Below, in pieces: positions 1 through 12,210 of a DNA stretch of 64,000 nucleotides; position 1 is the first letter of the stretch; every line of letters begins with the position of its first letter. Position numbers and translations under genes: made by a program. This DNA is from Rhyzopertha dominica (lineage: Eukaryota; Arthropoda; Insecta; Coleoptera; Bostrichidae), in NCBI GenBank assembly GCA_025024175.1, contig QCXZ01000137.1, positions 1,984,001-2,048,000 of the forward strand. The letters run 5' to 3'. Below the pieces are notes generated by a model. It was not told the origin of the DNA and did not search any database. It worked only from the letters and a program-made list of their open reading frames with translations.

Positions 1-480
1 ATTGTAATTGATTTGAAATAGTTTGCTCGGAAATCGTTAACTTTGCGAACAATATGCAAAACATTATTTTTGTTTAGAATGAATCAGGCTATATGTAATG
101 AATTTTTAAATGATAAGCATTAAGGGAATGTTTTTTACGTCCTACAACGTTGAAGTAAAATTTACTGAGTGTTTTTTCGATAGAGGAAAATGTCCACTTT
201 TAATCATTAATTTCCGTCAGGTTTTTGGTATTACAGAAAAAAATAACTCTTTTGTGGCATCATAATATTATATGGTTGAATCTTCACGGAGGATTATATA
301 TAATTTTCTTTATTATACCTTAATATAATCTTCGTCGGAGCATAAAGTTACATCGACTTATAGGTTTGTTCAGAAATTTGAACTTTTGATATATTGTAGG
401 TAAAATACGTTGGGAATAAGGAATTTTATTTAAAAGTTAAATACAGTGAGGCTCATTATATAATGAAAATGAAAGTAGGT
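1..480. other. AT-rich intronic DNA, nothing recognised
   Basis: I see no gene or element here. The short string tttagaatgaatcaggc near 75 recurs near 48955 as ttcagaatgaatcaggc, so a piece of a dispersed repeat is probably present. The stretch presumably lies inside the large kn intron that ends at 22694. Confidence 0.3.
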
Positions 481-481
481 T

Positions 482-945
482 TCAAAAATATTTATCAAAA
501 CCCAAAAGCAAATTAAAATTTTGACACTCTGTATCTCCGAGATCTCTTTTATTTGCGAATTGCACACGACCACAAAACTGTAATGGGTCAAAATCAATTT
601 GCACCCCTTGCGCCACCACTGGTCGTGTATCCGGACTGACAGGGTGGACTCTCCATCCATTAACCTGAAGTAGATTAAAACGATACAAATTCAAGTCACG
701 AACATATTTGTGCCCGGTTTTATTTAAGCTGAGTACGTTAATATAATCAATCGATTCAATTTGCAAATGAGCGTCGTACACAAAATTGTCCCGTGCTGCA
801 CCCCCGCACTCGCATATCCATTACGTCTCATTTCCTCCTGGCACAGTGTTGCCAGGTCTAACACTTCGAAGACTCTCCAGATTCCTTCCTCGACAGTCTG
901 TCCTAACAGGAGCGCAATTTTAACTCCAGTTACGCGCGAAAACAC
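482..945 (-). pseudogene. Broken minus-strand ORF pair, unidentified
   Basis: Two overlapping minus-strand frames read smoothly one into the other through a single frameshift near 780-790. The upstream part (945 down to about 780) begins MFSRVTGVKIALLLGQTVEE. The downstream part (781 down to 482) contains VHPVSPDTRPVVAQG. Base composition is higher in GC than the flanks and both frames stay open for 70-100 residues, so a decayed coding sequence is more likely than chance. I do not recognise the family. It could be a captured host gene fragment, a transposon ORF or a chance reading. No start context, splice sites or partner gene support an active gene. Confidence 0.25.
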
Positions 946-1424
946 GGTGTGACGTCATTAATCAGTAAACAAGCCTTTCAGTGATTAAAAACGATGTAAG
1001 TGAATTCGTATTCGGCAACACCCGTGTCCATTACGTCCGATTTTCCTTCGTTCTTGCGTGTGTCGCAATCAACTGGCCACGATACGGCCGGAATCGAAAA
1101 TTCGACCGCCTCCATCTGTTCGAGTGTTTCGCTCCGATAAGATTGATACGTCATTGCTCAATTGCGTCTAATCGCATTTGTACAACAAGGTTTTGTTATG
1201 GCTTTATTAACGGGCCGCTGGTTTCGATTAGCCAAGGATTTAAAGGGTCCGATTTTGAGTTAGTGTTATCTGAAATAATTGCAGTTTTTACTAATACAAG
1301 TGCACCCCAAAGTGAAATAAAAACACTAATCATAGGGAGTCCTATCAATTTGTAAATTTTGACATAAACTTCAATTATTTGCTTTAACTAAATTGAAATT
1401 GTAAAAGGAATATTATTTTGTGGA

Positions 1425-1560
1425 AAGGCGACTTAATAACGATTGCTTCCCCCTGCTGTTTTCACAAGCTCACAAAACGATCTTTTAACATATTCATATT
1501 TTTGGAGGGATGGATCCAGATGCATCAAGTTCTTGTGTTCTAAATATTCTACTCTCTCAA
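1425..1560 (-). mobile_element. Fragment of a mariner-like element
   Basis: The strings gctgttttcacaagct and aacgatcttttaacat match, with divergence, the 3' coding end of the mariner-like element at 51429-52607 (around 51650-51710). The piece lies in the same minus-strand orientation and is too short and diverged to encode anything. Confidence 0.4.
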
Positions 1561-2654
1561 TTAGTGCTTTTACCAATAAAAAATACCCCTAACCAGTTCA
1601 AAACTTTACAGTTAATTTGTACAACCACCGTGTACATCTGAGAATATCCTGGCTACTTCTAAAACGCAAACAATAATAGCGAAATACCAAGAATTCCTTC
1701 GAACTATTAAATCCAAAAGAACTCTATGATTTAATTAGAGGTCTAGAACTGTATGAAACTGCACCTGAACTTGTTTCTCGGTGAAATATAGAAATCTAGT
1801 AACAAAGGAAACCATAATCTCATTATACCGTACAGAGAGAAAGACTTGCTCATTTTCTTTTAATCCTGGGTTAGTAGTTGCAGTGGGATTGCAAAAGTAC
1901 TACTTTAATGAATGGCATTTATTTGTAGATACCTCACAAATCAATCTAAAATCTGTACTTCCTGCCTGCATCTTTATATAAAACTGATGGACTTATATAA
2001 CAATAAGTAAATGCGCTGAACAACAATGATAAATGTTTCAAATACATTTCGAATATTATTTAAAATTTGAGTGCACATATAAGAACATTGATCCAAGATA
2101 CTACTTTTATTAGCTCTATGATAGAAAATGTGGAAACGCATGGCGTTCTTACTTTGGATTGTACAAAATTTCTTAAGAAACGAAAAGACTGGCGATTACA
2201 CAGATTGCGTTGAATGGATGTTATCACATTTTCAGCAGTATCTATGTATGTTTTGGAAACTATAATTGATGCCAAAATACAGATTATACATTTTTATCAT
2301 TAAGAATCATGCGGCTATGATGCTATTGGACTGTGAACCGCTCACACTTGTCAAAAGCCACACTTGTCACACTTGTCAAGAGCTCCCCAGGGGTTACAAG
2401 TGGGCCCTTTCCTATTTCTACTGTTTTATAGGACCTTGCTAACATTTTTAGACAATGCAAGTTTCTGCGATATGCTCTCCGTGTTGGATGGTAGCTTAGT
2501 TCGGCTGCATTATTCTTAATCTTTCTCGAACAAGCTGCTGTCTGAGATTGTATATACATTTAGGACTTCTTTATCTATTGTTTTCTTGCGTTTGCAATTT
2601 CTGACCATTGTTCTTCAATTATGTTTGATTGTGCTATGATTTTCTCCACCGTTG
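1561..2654. other. AT-rich intron, no gene recognised
   Basis: There are only short, unrecognised ORFs. A small cluster of direct repeats of acacttgtca lies at about 2344-2380. No coding signature or complete element is visible. Confidence 0.3.
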
Positions 2655-4070
2655 TTCTTTAAGTGTAGCACGGTTGTCCTAGTTTGAGCTTGTTGCTTTT
2701 TGTAGCATATGATTTTCTTCTCTCCTTTGAATATTTCCCCACCATTTCATTACATATGTTTCTATTCTTTTTGCGATTGTCTTTCCCTCTAGGAGTTGTC
2801 CCTCGATTTTGGGTGTCTTTGACAGCTTTGGCCAACAATTGCACGACATTTCTTTCTGCGTCTCTCAAGCATGTTCTGTTAGCTTTGGTAGTACAGTGCT
2901 TGACTCCGTAGGTCATGTTGGGCAGGTTTACCGATGTGTATATATATTTTTAAATGCTCCATTGTGGTTGAGTTTGCTTGTTATGTAAGCTCCCAGATAT
3001 TTTATTTTGTTTGTCAACCTTGAATTTTGGCTCCGTAGCTTGTATATGCTACATTAACGTTTTCTCACTGAAGGAGTCTCTTATCATGACTGTGGTTTTG
3101 TTGTAGTTTATGGCTAGCCCATTTTTTGATAGGTTACTTCTACGTTATTTAGAAAGCCGGTCAACTCTTTTTATTCTGTTATTACCGCCAGGTCATCCGC
3201 AGATGCCAGTATAAACGGAAGTTTTCTCCTATTTGCTTGTCTGTCGTAGTTTGTAGTTGCGCGATAGTTTTTTGAATGATGTCATCTGGGACAATTGTAA
3301 ATATCTTTGGGAATAAGTGGCGTCCTTGCTTTACTCCTCTATTTTTTTGTTTTACCAGGGTTGTTTGACCAAACCACTCTAACGTTGTTACTTCATGTAG
3401 ACAGGCCTTCGTTGTCCTATTGATTCTCTTTGCCAGGATTTCTGGAACAGATTGGTGATTTATCATATCGAATGTTTTCTTTAAGTGCCTTCTCTCCATT
3501 TTTTTCTAGTATGCGCCTTACTGTGAACATGTGATCGCCCACTGATCTGTTCTCGACAAAAGCTGCTTGATATTGTGGCATGTGGGNTGTAGTTTTCTAG
3601 TTCTGAGANNAGGTGTGCGTAGTATTAATTTATACCCTACACTACATTGCGTTATTCTTCGACAGTTTTCTGCGTCCTGGGGGGTTTTTACTTTAGGATT
3701 GGGTGTTTGCTCCCATCTTAGGGAATTTCATTTAGTAGCCGTGCTGTTGTTATTGTTTTATGTATTCTTTGTTTTATTATTTTTGACCCATATTTTATTA
3801 GTTCGTTCTCAATCCTATCTAGGCCTGGTGCCTTAGTATATTTTATGCTGTTTTAATGTTAATGGTTCGCTTATCCTCCAGTGGTCACTTTCTTCAATGA
3901 ATTTTACTCTCGGTTCCTTGCTATCGCCTTCCATTTTTTGTATCCAGTGTTTTATCGGGATGTATTTGTTGAAATTCCTCTTGCTTTCTCTGCGGTATTT
4001 TCTCAAATATTTTAACGTGTACTTGGGTCGCTCGCCTTTTGCCCGAAGTTTATTTATGTAATTACATCAT
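2655..4070 (-). mobile_element. Decayed non-LTR retrotransposon (reverse transcriptase)
   Basis: Read on the minus strand, several frames give successive reverse transcriptase blocks. One near 3570-3490 reads like QAAFVENRSVGDH (the usual QAGFRPGRST block). The ORF at 3499-3182 has FDMINHQSVPEILAKR, then GVKQGRHLFPKIF (block 4/5) and a frameshifted ASADDLAVI at about 3215-3180, the catalytic YADD motif with a changed first residue. A C-terminal piece lies at 2916-2659. Stops, frameshifts and Ns show the copy is dead. The order of blocks resembles RTE/Jockey-type LINEs, but the clade is not certain. Confidence 0.7.
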
Positions 4071-5082
4071 CGAACGTTTTAGGGTGTTTGGTGACCAACT
4101 TATCTACGTTTCCTGAAAATTCATTGCTTCAGGTGGATGTTGCTCCTGCTTTTTTGCACAAAAATTTTGCCGTCGATTTCCTCCTGTCGTCCCACCCCCC
4201 CCCTTTTAACCAATCATCTTAATTTACCGCGTGCATGCCTCGCCGACAATTGAGCAATCCTGCCATCCCCGTCTCCGGTGACAGATTTATATAGCTGTCA
4301 TCGGCGTCGAAAAAATTGCCGCCCTCGAACATTTCGAAAAGAAGCGGTACGTGCAGGAGCGTCCGGCAGCGCGTGTCGTTAATATTTGATGGATGACAGT
4401 TAAGTGGCGGTCGTAAAAGGACACGTAATTAGTGGCGTTGTGTTTTGCGATTAAACCAGAAAGCGAGCCACTTGCTGGCTACAAATCGACGGCCATCCGA
4501 CACCGAATTCCTCGCTCATGTGGCGAGCGGCCATCTGTTGCGGCTGACGGATACATTTTCGATGCGGCCAGTGGCGTGCGTGCGCATGATACGAGTTAAC
4601 CTCTGCCTTTATTAGCAAAATATCGAACTGAACCACTTAGTATCAAATAAATCACAGTTCATTAAAAAAAAGTCACCAAAAGTTCGAGAACTTACAAACA
4701 GAGAGACATTTAATTTAAATTCCATTAAAATTAGCTTAGAATATATGACCGTTTTGTCTTAAATGGATTAGAAGTGACTGCACCTTTTAAAATTTTTAAT
4801 ACGTATTAGGAATGTAGAATCATTTAAGGAGACACTGAACATAATAATAAAATCATTTTTATCTAACGAACGTCTTCTTTGTTATAATAATTAGTTTTAA
4901 TGAAATTATTAGAACTATATCTTCCTTAACTCAATATATTCAACAGGTATAGTTGCAAGCAACAATATATGAGACTCATTACACGAGCAGCCGATTACCG
5001 CTCACAATGGTTTACAAGTATTACCTGAAGTTGTCGTAAATAACAGACGGGTTCGGAACTTTCCACTGTTTTGCAGCGAAGT
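4071..5082. other. Intron with a GC-rich island (4180-4600)
   Basis: About 420 bases from 4180 are clearly richer in G+C and CpG than the flanks and contain no convincing ORF or transposon motif. Isolated GC-rich unique DNA in the intron of a developmental transcription factor gene is a typical place for an enhancer, but nothing in the sequence proves that. The rest is AT-rich without recognisable content. Confidence 0.25.
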
Positions 5083-6690
5083 GGACCGTATCCAAAAATT
5101 GTGTTTAGACCTTTTTTTAGATTTTTCCGTACACATAAATCACTCAACATTACTTGGTATTATTATTGGAAAGTGATGGCGAGAGGCAACCTTTAGATAT
5201 AACGGCAGAAGTAACTGGAACTCCACAATCAACCATCTAGAGAATCCGGGCCTTCAAAGAGAAAGATAAGATCCGACAAGGGCAATTTAAAAAAATTACT
5301 GCAACTCACGCGAATCTTATTAGAAGAAACATTTATGAAATGTACAAGAATACAACAATCGCCGTGTTATATAAAAAATTGAAAAATGGTAATATTATCG
5401 ACTGCTCCGAGCATACACTACAAATGTATGTTAAAACCATTGTCTTTTCAATGAAAAAAATGGAAAAGAAGCAATGCTTGATGGAAAGCCAGGTAATAAG
5501 AAAGTGGAGATTAAATTATTTAAAATCTATAAAAATGTATAGGCAGGAAAATCGTCCGATATTTTTCCTCGACGAAACATGGTACGATACCCATGATACA
5601 ATAAAAAAGGATGGGTTGATGACTCAGGGAAGTGCAACGTCAATATTCCGGCGTCAAAAGGAAAAAGAATAATGATTCTACACGCAGGAGGTGAAAATGG
5701 TTTCGTTCCTGGAGCCCTGTATTTTGGATGTAAAAACTTAGAAGAAGCAAGCGCCGATTATCATTCTGATATCAATGTGGAAGTGTCAAAGGCATTTTGT
5801 TGTCCAAATTGCCACAAAACGGCGTCATAATAATGGACAACGCTAGTTACCATTCGGAGCAACTGGATAAAATTCCAAATACAACAACTAATAATGCAAC
5901 CATTCAAGAGTTTTTAAGAAAACATGATTTATATTTCTAAAAGGATTACACAAAAAACAATTGTTGGAAGTGCTTGGCACAAAAAAAAAATTCGAAGAAA
6001 TTTAAAATTGACATTCTCGCTTCTGAATGTGGACACACCAGTCTACGATTACCCCCATATCATTGCATTTTCAACCCCATTGATATGATACGGGGGCAGT
6101 TGAAACAAAGAATTCGACGACGACGAGGGAACACCGGTGGAAAATTTAGCAATGAAATGCTGCCAAAAATTAGACACGAAGCTGAAATAACAAGTGTCGA
6201 TAGAGAAATTCAGTGCGGCATGTACTGGATATTGAAAATTGGTACAAAGTGAATCATGTGCAAGAATTAATCGTGATTTTAGCAGTGAAAATGATAGTGA
6301 GTAATTTTTTCTAGTTTGTGCCTTGTAATGTGCTTATTAGCAAGCTATAATGAAAATAATCGATACCGTGTGTAAATTTTATTGTGCACTATTGTAAATG
6401 TAAATAATTTTCTTCTTACTAATTTGTATGTTTTTATATTAAATTTGTATAAATTCGTTATGACATGCAAAGGCTTCTATTTTATACATCGGAAAATTTA
6501 AACCCAATAAATCACATAAAAATAGATCGCGGGTCGCGCCAGTTAGCATCAGGTCTGCATTAAATAAAATTTTTTATAAAAGCTTCTATGTTTTATTGAT
6601 TGCTAAATTATCACAACTAACAGATTTCAAAAATTTATAGTGGAAAAGTTGAAATTTTAGCCAACAAAATTTTTTTGTATAGGAACTGTC
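5083..6690 (+). mobile_element. IS630/Tc1-like DNA transposon, inactive copy
   Basis: The left end reads ggaccgtatccaaaaatt. The end of the sister copy at 23409 reads gggccgtattcaaaaaaa, and the two together give a short inverted terminal repeat. Inside are broken transposase frames of the DDE type: IFFLDETWYDTHDTIKK (first D, about 5560-5610), MDNASYHS (second D, about 5833-5856) and LPPYHCIFNPIDMI (about 6050-6090), where the usual final E of NPIEM has become D. Frameshifts and stops at several points show that it is dead. The sister copy lies in the opposite orientation at 23409-25247. Confidence 0.75.
5230..6252 (+). pseudogene. Broken IS630/Tc1-like transposase
   Basis: The reading is split over at least four frames. 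The longest intact segments are 5340-5672, with QVIRKWRLNYLKSIKMYRQE leading to the LDETW motif, and 5974-6252, with the C-terminal catalytic block. In the family the enzyme cuts and pastes the element at TA sites. Here the intervening stops, and NPID in place of NPIE, make activity very unlikely. The sister transposase at 24071-24661 (minus) is better preserved and confirms the reading. Confidence 0.7.
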
Positions 6691-7499
6691 AAATTTTAAA
6701 TTCACTTGCTTACTTATCTATGTAATCTATGTAAACGTACCACTTTATGCACGTGTTGGATAACCATTTTCCAATAAATCTTTTTTCAAATCTTGAATTA
6801 CTTGTTCCCATGTTTTTACAAACACGCTTATTTAGAATGTGAGGCGACACTCCGTATTATCTAATTTTTTAACCATTTGTGTATTTATCTCACCTCAAGT
6901 AACGCAGGATGGGAGATACAAACAGTAAAAATGGTTGCAATCTGTTTTTTTTCCATTCGTGAAGATCTAATTGATTGTACTGGCATTTTTCAGTTTACAC
7001 GGCACTTCCTGTTATCGTTTCATCTGGTATTCCTCCTCTTCTACGCCCCTGGGTATCTATTTCACGATAATTTCCGTCGTTAGCGGTTACGGATGCAAAA
7101 ACACGAAAATCCGCTAAGTACTTCCGATATTAACACTTCACCATATTAGCCAAAACACGTCAGTTAACATGTTTGCGTTGAGTGCCCACTTAGTCACCCG
7201 ACACTTGTGTGTACATAAAACAGAACTCACGATGAATGGTGCCAATAAACAGCCAATAGTAGGTATCATGTTGCAACAGATGTACAACGATTATCATTGG
7301 TCATCAACACTTTTAGGCTTGTGGGTTCCAGAAAATTACACAGGAAGCATAAAAAAGCAGATAAGTTGGGTTCTAAGCACCTTATTTATTATTTATTATT
7401 ATTTATTGTACTGATATAATAGGTATGGCTACGACAGTAAAAGAATAAAAGTAATACTATTTGTACAAAGAAAGAACATTATTGTGCTTTACTTTAATT
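6691..7499. other. AT-rich intron, nothing recognised
   Basis: The only ORFs are short and without family resemblance. No inverted or tandem repeat stands out. Confidence 0.3.
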
Positions 7500-8130
7500 T
7501 AAATTAGTGCTAGAAGTTATCAAACTTATTGTACTGCTGGATGTTCTGGTAAAATTTAACGTTCCCACCAAGCAGCTAGGTAGCGAGCAAAAATTAGTAG
7601 TAAGAATTCTTAAAGTGCATAAATTTCAACTTTACCAACTGACAATCCTCCAGGAATTGACGAAATGTGATCTTAATAAAGATTCAAATCTTGCCATTAT
7701 TTCTGTGGATTTGAAAACGTCCTGTTTTCCGATAAATTAAATGGTGAGATTGATCGACAAAATTGGTGTTATCGAGCTAGAAGAATCCACACTGGATCAG
7801 GGCAAGCCACACCTAAAAAAGCAATGTTTGGGCAGCAATTGTTTATGATCAAATATTAGGACCAATACTATTTGAAGAATTTTGTCAGGAAGAATTAAGC
7901 CTTTCTGTTTTCTTGTCTTCTAGAAGGAATTGTAGATGCATCTGTTTTCAACAAATTAATGTCTCCCCGTTCTGTAAAATATGTCCATGACTGGTAAATT
8001 GGTAGAAGAGGACCCTGTTAAAGCATAACCAGCTTTCCAGAACTCACGACTTGGGAGTTATAGAGCTACTTAAGGAGAAGTTTGTTGACGAAATCGGCAA
8101 ATGTTAGGAGACGAATAAGATTACGTCAAT
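7500..8130 (+). mobile_element. Heavily decayed mariner-like transposase remnant
   Basis: The segment ILKVHKFQLYQLTILQELTK (7606-7665) matches the HKFHPYKMKTLQEL block of the transposase at 28127-29213. It is followed by frame-jumping traces of the next blocks: KLNGEIDRQNW near 7733, KKAMFGQQ near 7815 and GPILFEEF near 7860. Many stops and frameshifts mean that only a molecular fossil remains. No terminal repeats could be assigned. Confidence 0.55.
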
Positions 8131-8189
8131 TGAGACACCATGTATACACTTTTCTTGACAAAAAATAGTGATTCATTCCTACCACTATT

Positions 8190-8610
8190 CTTCCTCTTCT
8201 ATAGCGTTCTGTTGTTCCTCTTCAACACCTCTATAATTCGTTTCTCTGTCTTCTGTATAATTTGTTCCTCCTTCTGAGTTAAGTAGCTCTTCGAAATATT
8301 ATTTCCATCTGTTCATTGTTTCACTGCCTTCTTTCAGCATTTTCCCTTGCTTGTTTTTATCTGACCTGCAATGTATTTTTTATAATTTCTGGTGTTCTTA
8401 AGTACCTTCTGGCTTGCTTTGATGTTTTCCTCCATTTTCGTCCAAAATTCTTCCCAAGCCTCCCTTTTGGCTTATTTTTCTAATTCTTTGACTTTTAATC
8501 TCTGCTCTTTGTATCTTGTGTAATTCTCTATTGTTCACTTTGCAATACATTGTTTCCGTACTTCTCTTTTCTTTGCTACCTCTTTATTGTATTTCTTATT
8601 ATCTTTATAA
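8190..8610 (-). mobile_element. Non-LTR retrotransposon linker fragment
   Basis: On the minus strand this region reads as a charged linker, KREAWEEFWTKMEENIK near 8470-8420, and then MNRWK-stop-YFEELLNSE near 8315-8270. That pattern (RW..YFE.LLN) is the well-known junction between the endonuclease and reverse transcriptase parts of LINE ORF2. Stops are frequent, and no catalytic block is preserved here. Confidence 0.6.
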
Positions 8611-8719
8611 TGTTCTTCCTTAAATTCATATTGCCTATTTTTGTTTACTTTGTATTGCATTTGTATATTAATCATTACTCAATTTGTCCTTTTGGACTTC
8701 GGTCTGTTGTTGGATTAAT

Positions 8720-8772
8720 ACAATTATTATTATTATTGTTATTATTATTATTATTATTGTCATTATTATTGC
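8720..8772. repeat. (ATT)n microsatellite
   Basis: About 50 bases of imperfect ATT/ATG triplets. It sits next to the LINE linker fragment, and may be a retrotransposon tail or a simple microsatellite. Confidence 0.85.
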
Positions 8773-8799
8773 TAAAACTATCAACCACCCCTTCAGCCA

Positions 8800-9235
8800 T
8801 CCAAACTACCCGTCCGCACCCCTTCATCCGGTGTGGCACGTTGATATTCCGGTCCCGGCTAACGGCTTGATTAAATTTGCTACAATTCAGCCCGCTTAAT
8901 TTTCGCACAGCAGGAAAACACAAACGATGCAGTTGTAAAACGGTGTTCTGATCCGCGCGCTCCCGTCTCCTTCTGTCGGCGTAGCTCCGTCTCTGTCTGG
9001 TCCCGAGGGAAGCGGCTCCCACGGGTCGGTATTGACTCTTCTCTCTCCCCTGAGCTGGTCGTCAATACCGCAGGGAGCGAATCGTCCCATGCCGAGTCTG
9101 GCCGGGCCCCCCCGAGCCCCCCGCCCTTCTGCAACCCCCAGATAGGGGCTGCCTGTGCTGCGATCTTTGCCGCGAGCTTTGCTCCCGAAATTCGCAAGTT
9201 GCCCGCTTCCCGTTTGTACGGAGGAGGCCTGGCTT
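8800..9235. other. GC-rich island in intron
   Basis: The block has strongly raised G+C with many CpGs and C-runs (about 9100-9130). Long overlapping ORFs on the minus strand reflect the composition and show no family motif. It could be a regulatory element or the 5' part of a retroelement. Confidence 0.25.
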
Positions 9236-9396
9236 TATTTCCTGTTTATGTTTGGTAGCAAATTAAAATTTTTGGCATTAAACGCATTTAAACGTGATAC
9301 GTATGGTATGAAAGCTTGGATGTACTTTAACCTGGTCATCGTCAGTACTATTTAACATAATTATACATCAGCGTAACAGTAATAAGAATGACACTA

Positions 9397-11136
9397 CAAA
9401 GTATGGAACCAGCAGGATATTTCAGGTTCTGTCCGACTGATTTTTCTGAAATGAAATTGTATATGGGCCTATGGGTAATTAAAATGCATTTTCTGGAATT
9501 TTTTCAACTCCTTGTTGCATTTCTTTAATGAAAAGGGGGGTCAAAAGACACATTGCAAAGGATATTTTTTCCTGATTTCAAAAATGTACCACACTAGTAC
9601 AATTTATTGCTTTGGAGTTGAGAAAAGTGCGATAATAAACTTGGATATTGCAAAAAACTTCTGGATAAAAACCATATTCGTTATCGCTAAACAGGAACAA
9701 AACTCCAGGTGTCTCCATTTTCCTCGTTACTGGTGATAATTTTCATTCACTTTGTTATTTGCAATCGGAATGCCTCAGTTAACTGAACATGATCGTATAG
9801 AAATTTTGATGATGATTGGTTATGGAGATAGAAGACTAAGTTATTCGGAAGTAGTTGCACTCTACAATGCAATTCATGTAGATCGTGAACCAATTGTCAG
9901 ATCAAGAGTTATTAAACCATTGCAACGTTTTGACGAAACCGGCGTTGTTAAAAATCGTCAAAAACCAGGACGTCCAAAGGTTGCTACAGGTGAGCTTGAA
10001 TGTCCAATTAGACGTGCAAGAGAACCCAAGTGTTCCGTACAACAGCGTGTTCTCACTCACCATATTAGCAGAAGATCTGTTCAGAAAATTTTGAAAAAGA
10101 GAAGTTTCATCCATACAAATTGCACTTATTACAAGAACTGAGCGAAGATGATTTCGATCGTGGGATAGAATTTTGCGAAACTGCTAGGATATGATTAATG
10201 AAAATAGCAACATTTTAAATTGGATTATGTTTGCCTCAGTGGTAATGTGAATAGACATAATGGCAGATATTGGTTGGACACAAATCCACATTGGATGGAA
10301 CAAGTCCACACACAACACCCTCAGAAAGCGAATGTCTGGTGTGGTATCGGTAAGCACATTATTGGGCCTTTTTTCATCGATGGAAATTTGAATACGATCA
10401 AGTATTTACAGCTCTTGCGCGAACACATTATACCAGAACTTATTCGCCTTTTCCCTAATCGTGAAAATGCTGCGCGTCCTTCTGAACAGATATGGTTTCA
10501 GCGGGATGGTGTACCGCTCCATTTTGCAGTCAACGTTCGTGGATATTTGCATGCGATATTTCTGAACAGATGGATCGGTAGGCGCGGAGCGATAGAATGC
10601 CCAGCACGTTCCCCTGATCTGACGCCGCTTGATTTTTTCCTGTAGGGGTATCTGAAAAATCATATTTATGTTGATCGGCCGCAAAATGCAGAAGATTTAA
10701 AAGGACTAATCATGGCAGAAATTGAGAACTTACCTCCAATTATGCTACAAGGAACTTTAGAAAACTTTTACTCAAGGCTGCTTTACTGCTAGGAAGTAAA
10801 TGAGGAACATTTTGTGCATCTTCTGTAATGTAAATCTGAAAAATACAGCATCTTTTACGGAATCATGTTTTCCTTTTTTACTTTTTGAGTATCCGATCGG
10901 CGACAAATTGATGAAACTAGACGAAAACCAGTCAAGGCTTTTTTGTCTATTTTAGCGATAAAGAATATTGTTTTCATTTTTTTCGTCCTTTGTCAGGTTC
11001 CGTTATTGTATTTACACTTTTCTCAAATCAGAAGCAATCAATTGTACAAGCGTGGCACATTTTTGACATCATGAAAAAGTATCCTTTTCAATGAGGTCGA
11101 ACAGAACCTGAAATGTCCTGCTGGTTCCATACTTTG
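9397..11136 (+). mobile_element. Complete Tc1/mariner-like element, TA target duplication
   Basis: The element is bounded by near-perfect inverted repeats of about 45 bases, starting caaagtatggaaccagcagg on the left and mirrored at 11092-11136, with one visible mismatch. It is flanked by TA on both sides (9395-9396 and 11137-11138), as expected for Tc1/mariner integration. It encodes one transposase reading in the + direction (see 9770-10828) that is broken by a frameshift and nonsense changes. The well preserved ends and few disabling changes suggest relatively recent activity of the family. It sits just left of a LINE fragment in the same orientation. Confidence 0.88.
9770..10828 (+). pseudogene. 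Tc1/mariner-like transposase with premature stops
   Basis: Starting at MPQLTEHDRIEIL (9770), the N-terminus gives a helix-turn-helix region and the linker KNRQKPGRPK. The frame breaks near 10100-10140, within what should read HPYKLHLLQELSEDDFDR, and is disturbed again around 10195. From 10220 it continues with NVWCGIGKHIIGPFFIDG and then the second catalytic Asp in QRDGVPLHFAVNVRGY. The third Asp is in ARSPDLTPLDFFL, 36 residues later. At 10643-10645 a TAG replaces the Trp codon normally found in FFLWG. Readable sequence then runs to a stop at 10826-10828. The aspartate triad makes it a DDD-type enzyme, related to those at 28127 and 46043. Confidence 0.82.
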
Positions 11137-11239
11137 TAGGGATACTGTATACCCCATTTTATTTTTCATAGCTTTATATAATTTCTTACAAATCAATTTA
11201 GGGTCAGTGGGACAGAAAATAACTGTCAACCATCTAGGA

Positions 11240-12210
11240 AAAAAGTTTGTTTGCAGTATTAAAGTGGTAGAAATAATTATATCAGAACAAATCCAAAAAC
11301 ATCTGGAAACATATAATATTTTGCCAGAATTACAATCTGATTTCAGACAAAACCATAGTTATGGCACAGCTTTATATTAATTATTAATGATATTTCATCA
11401 GCATTGAATATGGATGAGGTTACAGTTTTAATAATGCTAGACTACAGCAAGACCTTTAATTGTATTAAGTATAAAACTTTTTTGAATGTTACCTTCGAGG
11501 AAGAAGGCAAATAGTCAAAACCAAAATCGATGAAAATTCAAGAGATTCAGAATGGTTGTACAAGGCTTATTTGTGGAATTAAACGAAGGGAACACGTTCA
11601 CACATTGAATTGGGTTGGTTGAATAGGGCATATGGACGTCAACTACATGCTGCGATCTTATATCATATAGTAATAACTCCTTATAAACCGACATATCTCT
11701 ATAAATTAATCAGATTTAGAACAGACGTGCACAACATTAATATCTGTAGAAAATCGTTTATAGCAGTATAGGCCCATCAAACAGCTTTATTGCAAGGGTC
11801 TTTTAGTTATAACATAATGGAAGGAAGGAAACTTAATGTTAGTTATTTTAAATGCAGATTAAGGGGGTAGATACGATTATTAAATATGAAAACTGATTTC
11901 TTGTTGTTTTGGCTGTGCTGCAGAGTGCTCTATAATTGTTTAATTTTCACATGCTTTTTCCATTTGTATTTATTCGTGTTTTTGGTATACTTGATAAGGC
12001 TTCACAAATCTTTAATTTTAACTCGTTTTCTGTATATAATTTGTTTTCTGATGTCTTTTTATTTTATGGTTAAGTTGAAAAACAGTGTAGCTGAACTTCG
12101 TCAATTTACTGAAGCCATGTATTAATTATTTTTTGTTATTTACTCTCATTGATATTTTTTATGTATTGTTTAACGGTTCAGTAAATAAAGACTTATTATT
12201 ATTATATTTT
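11240..12210 (+). mobile_element. Internally deleted non-LTR retrotransposon with 3' tail
   Basis: From about 11275 the frame reads QKHLETYNILPELQSDFRQN, then TALILIINDISSALN and MLDYSKTFNCI (11430-11465). These are the classic LINE reverse transcriptase blocks ILP..QSGFR and LLDFSKAFD. After an abrupt loss of the catalytic YADD part it resumes near 11545 with the C-terminal pattern (NGCTRLICGIKRREH, later TPYKPTYLYKLIRFR). The element ends near gtaaataaagacttattatt at 12180-12205, a typical A/T-rich LINE tail. It is a dead, 5'-truncated copy. Confidence 0.75.

Noticed and set aside
2344..2380. Short tandem acacttgtca repeats as a regulatory array
   Set aside because: There are only three imperfect units without any other signal.
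8675..9022. ORF with a poly-Asn run
   Set aside because: The Asn run is the (ATT)n microsatellite read on the minus strand; the rest is GC-rich noise.
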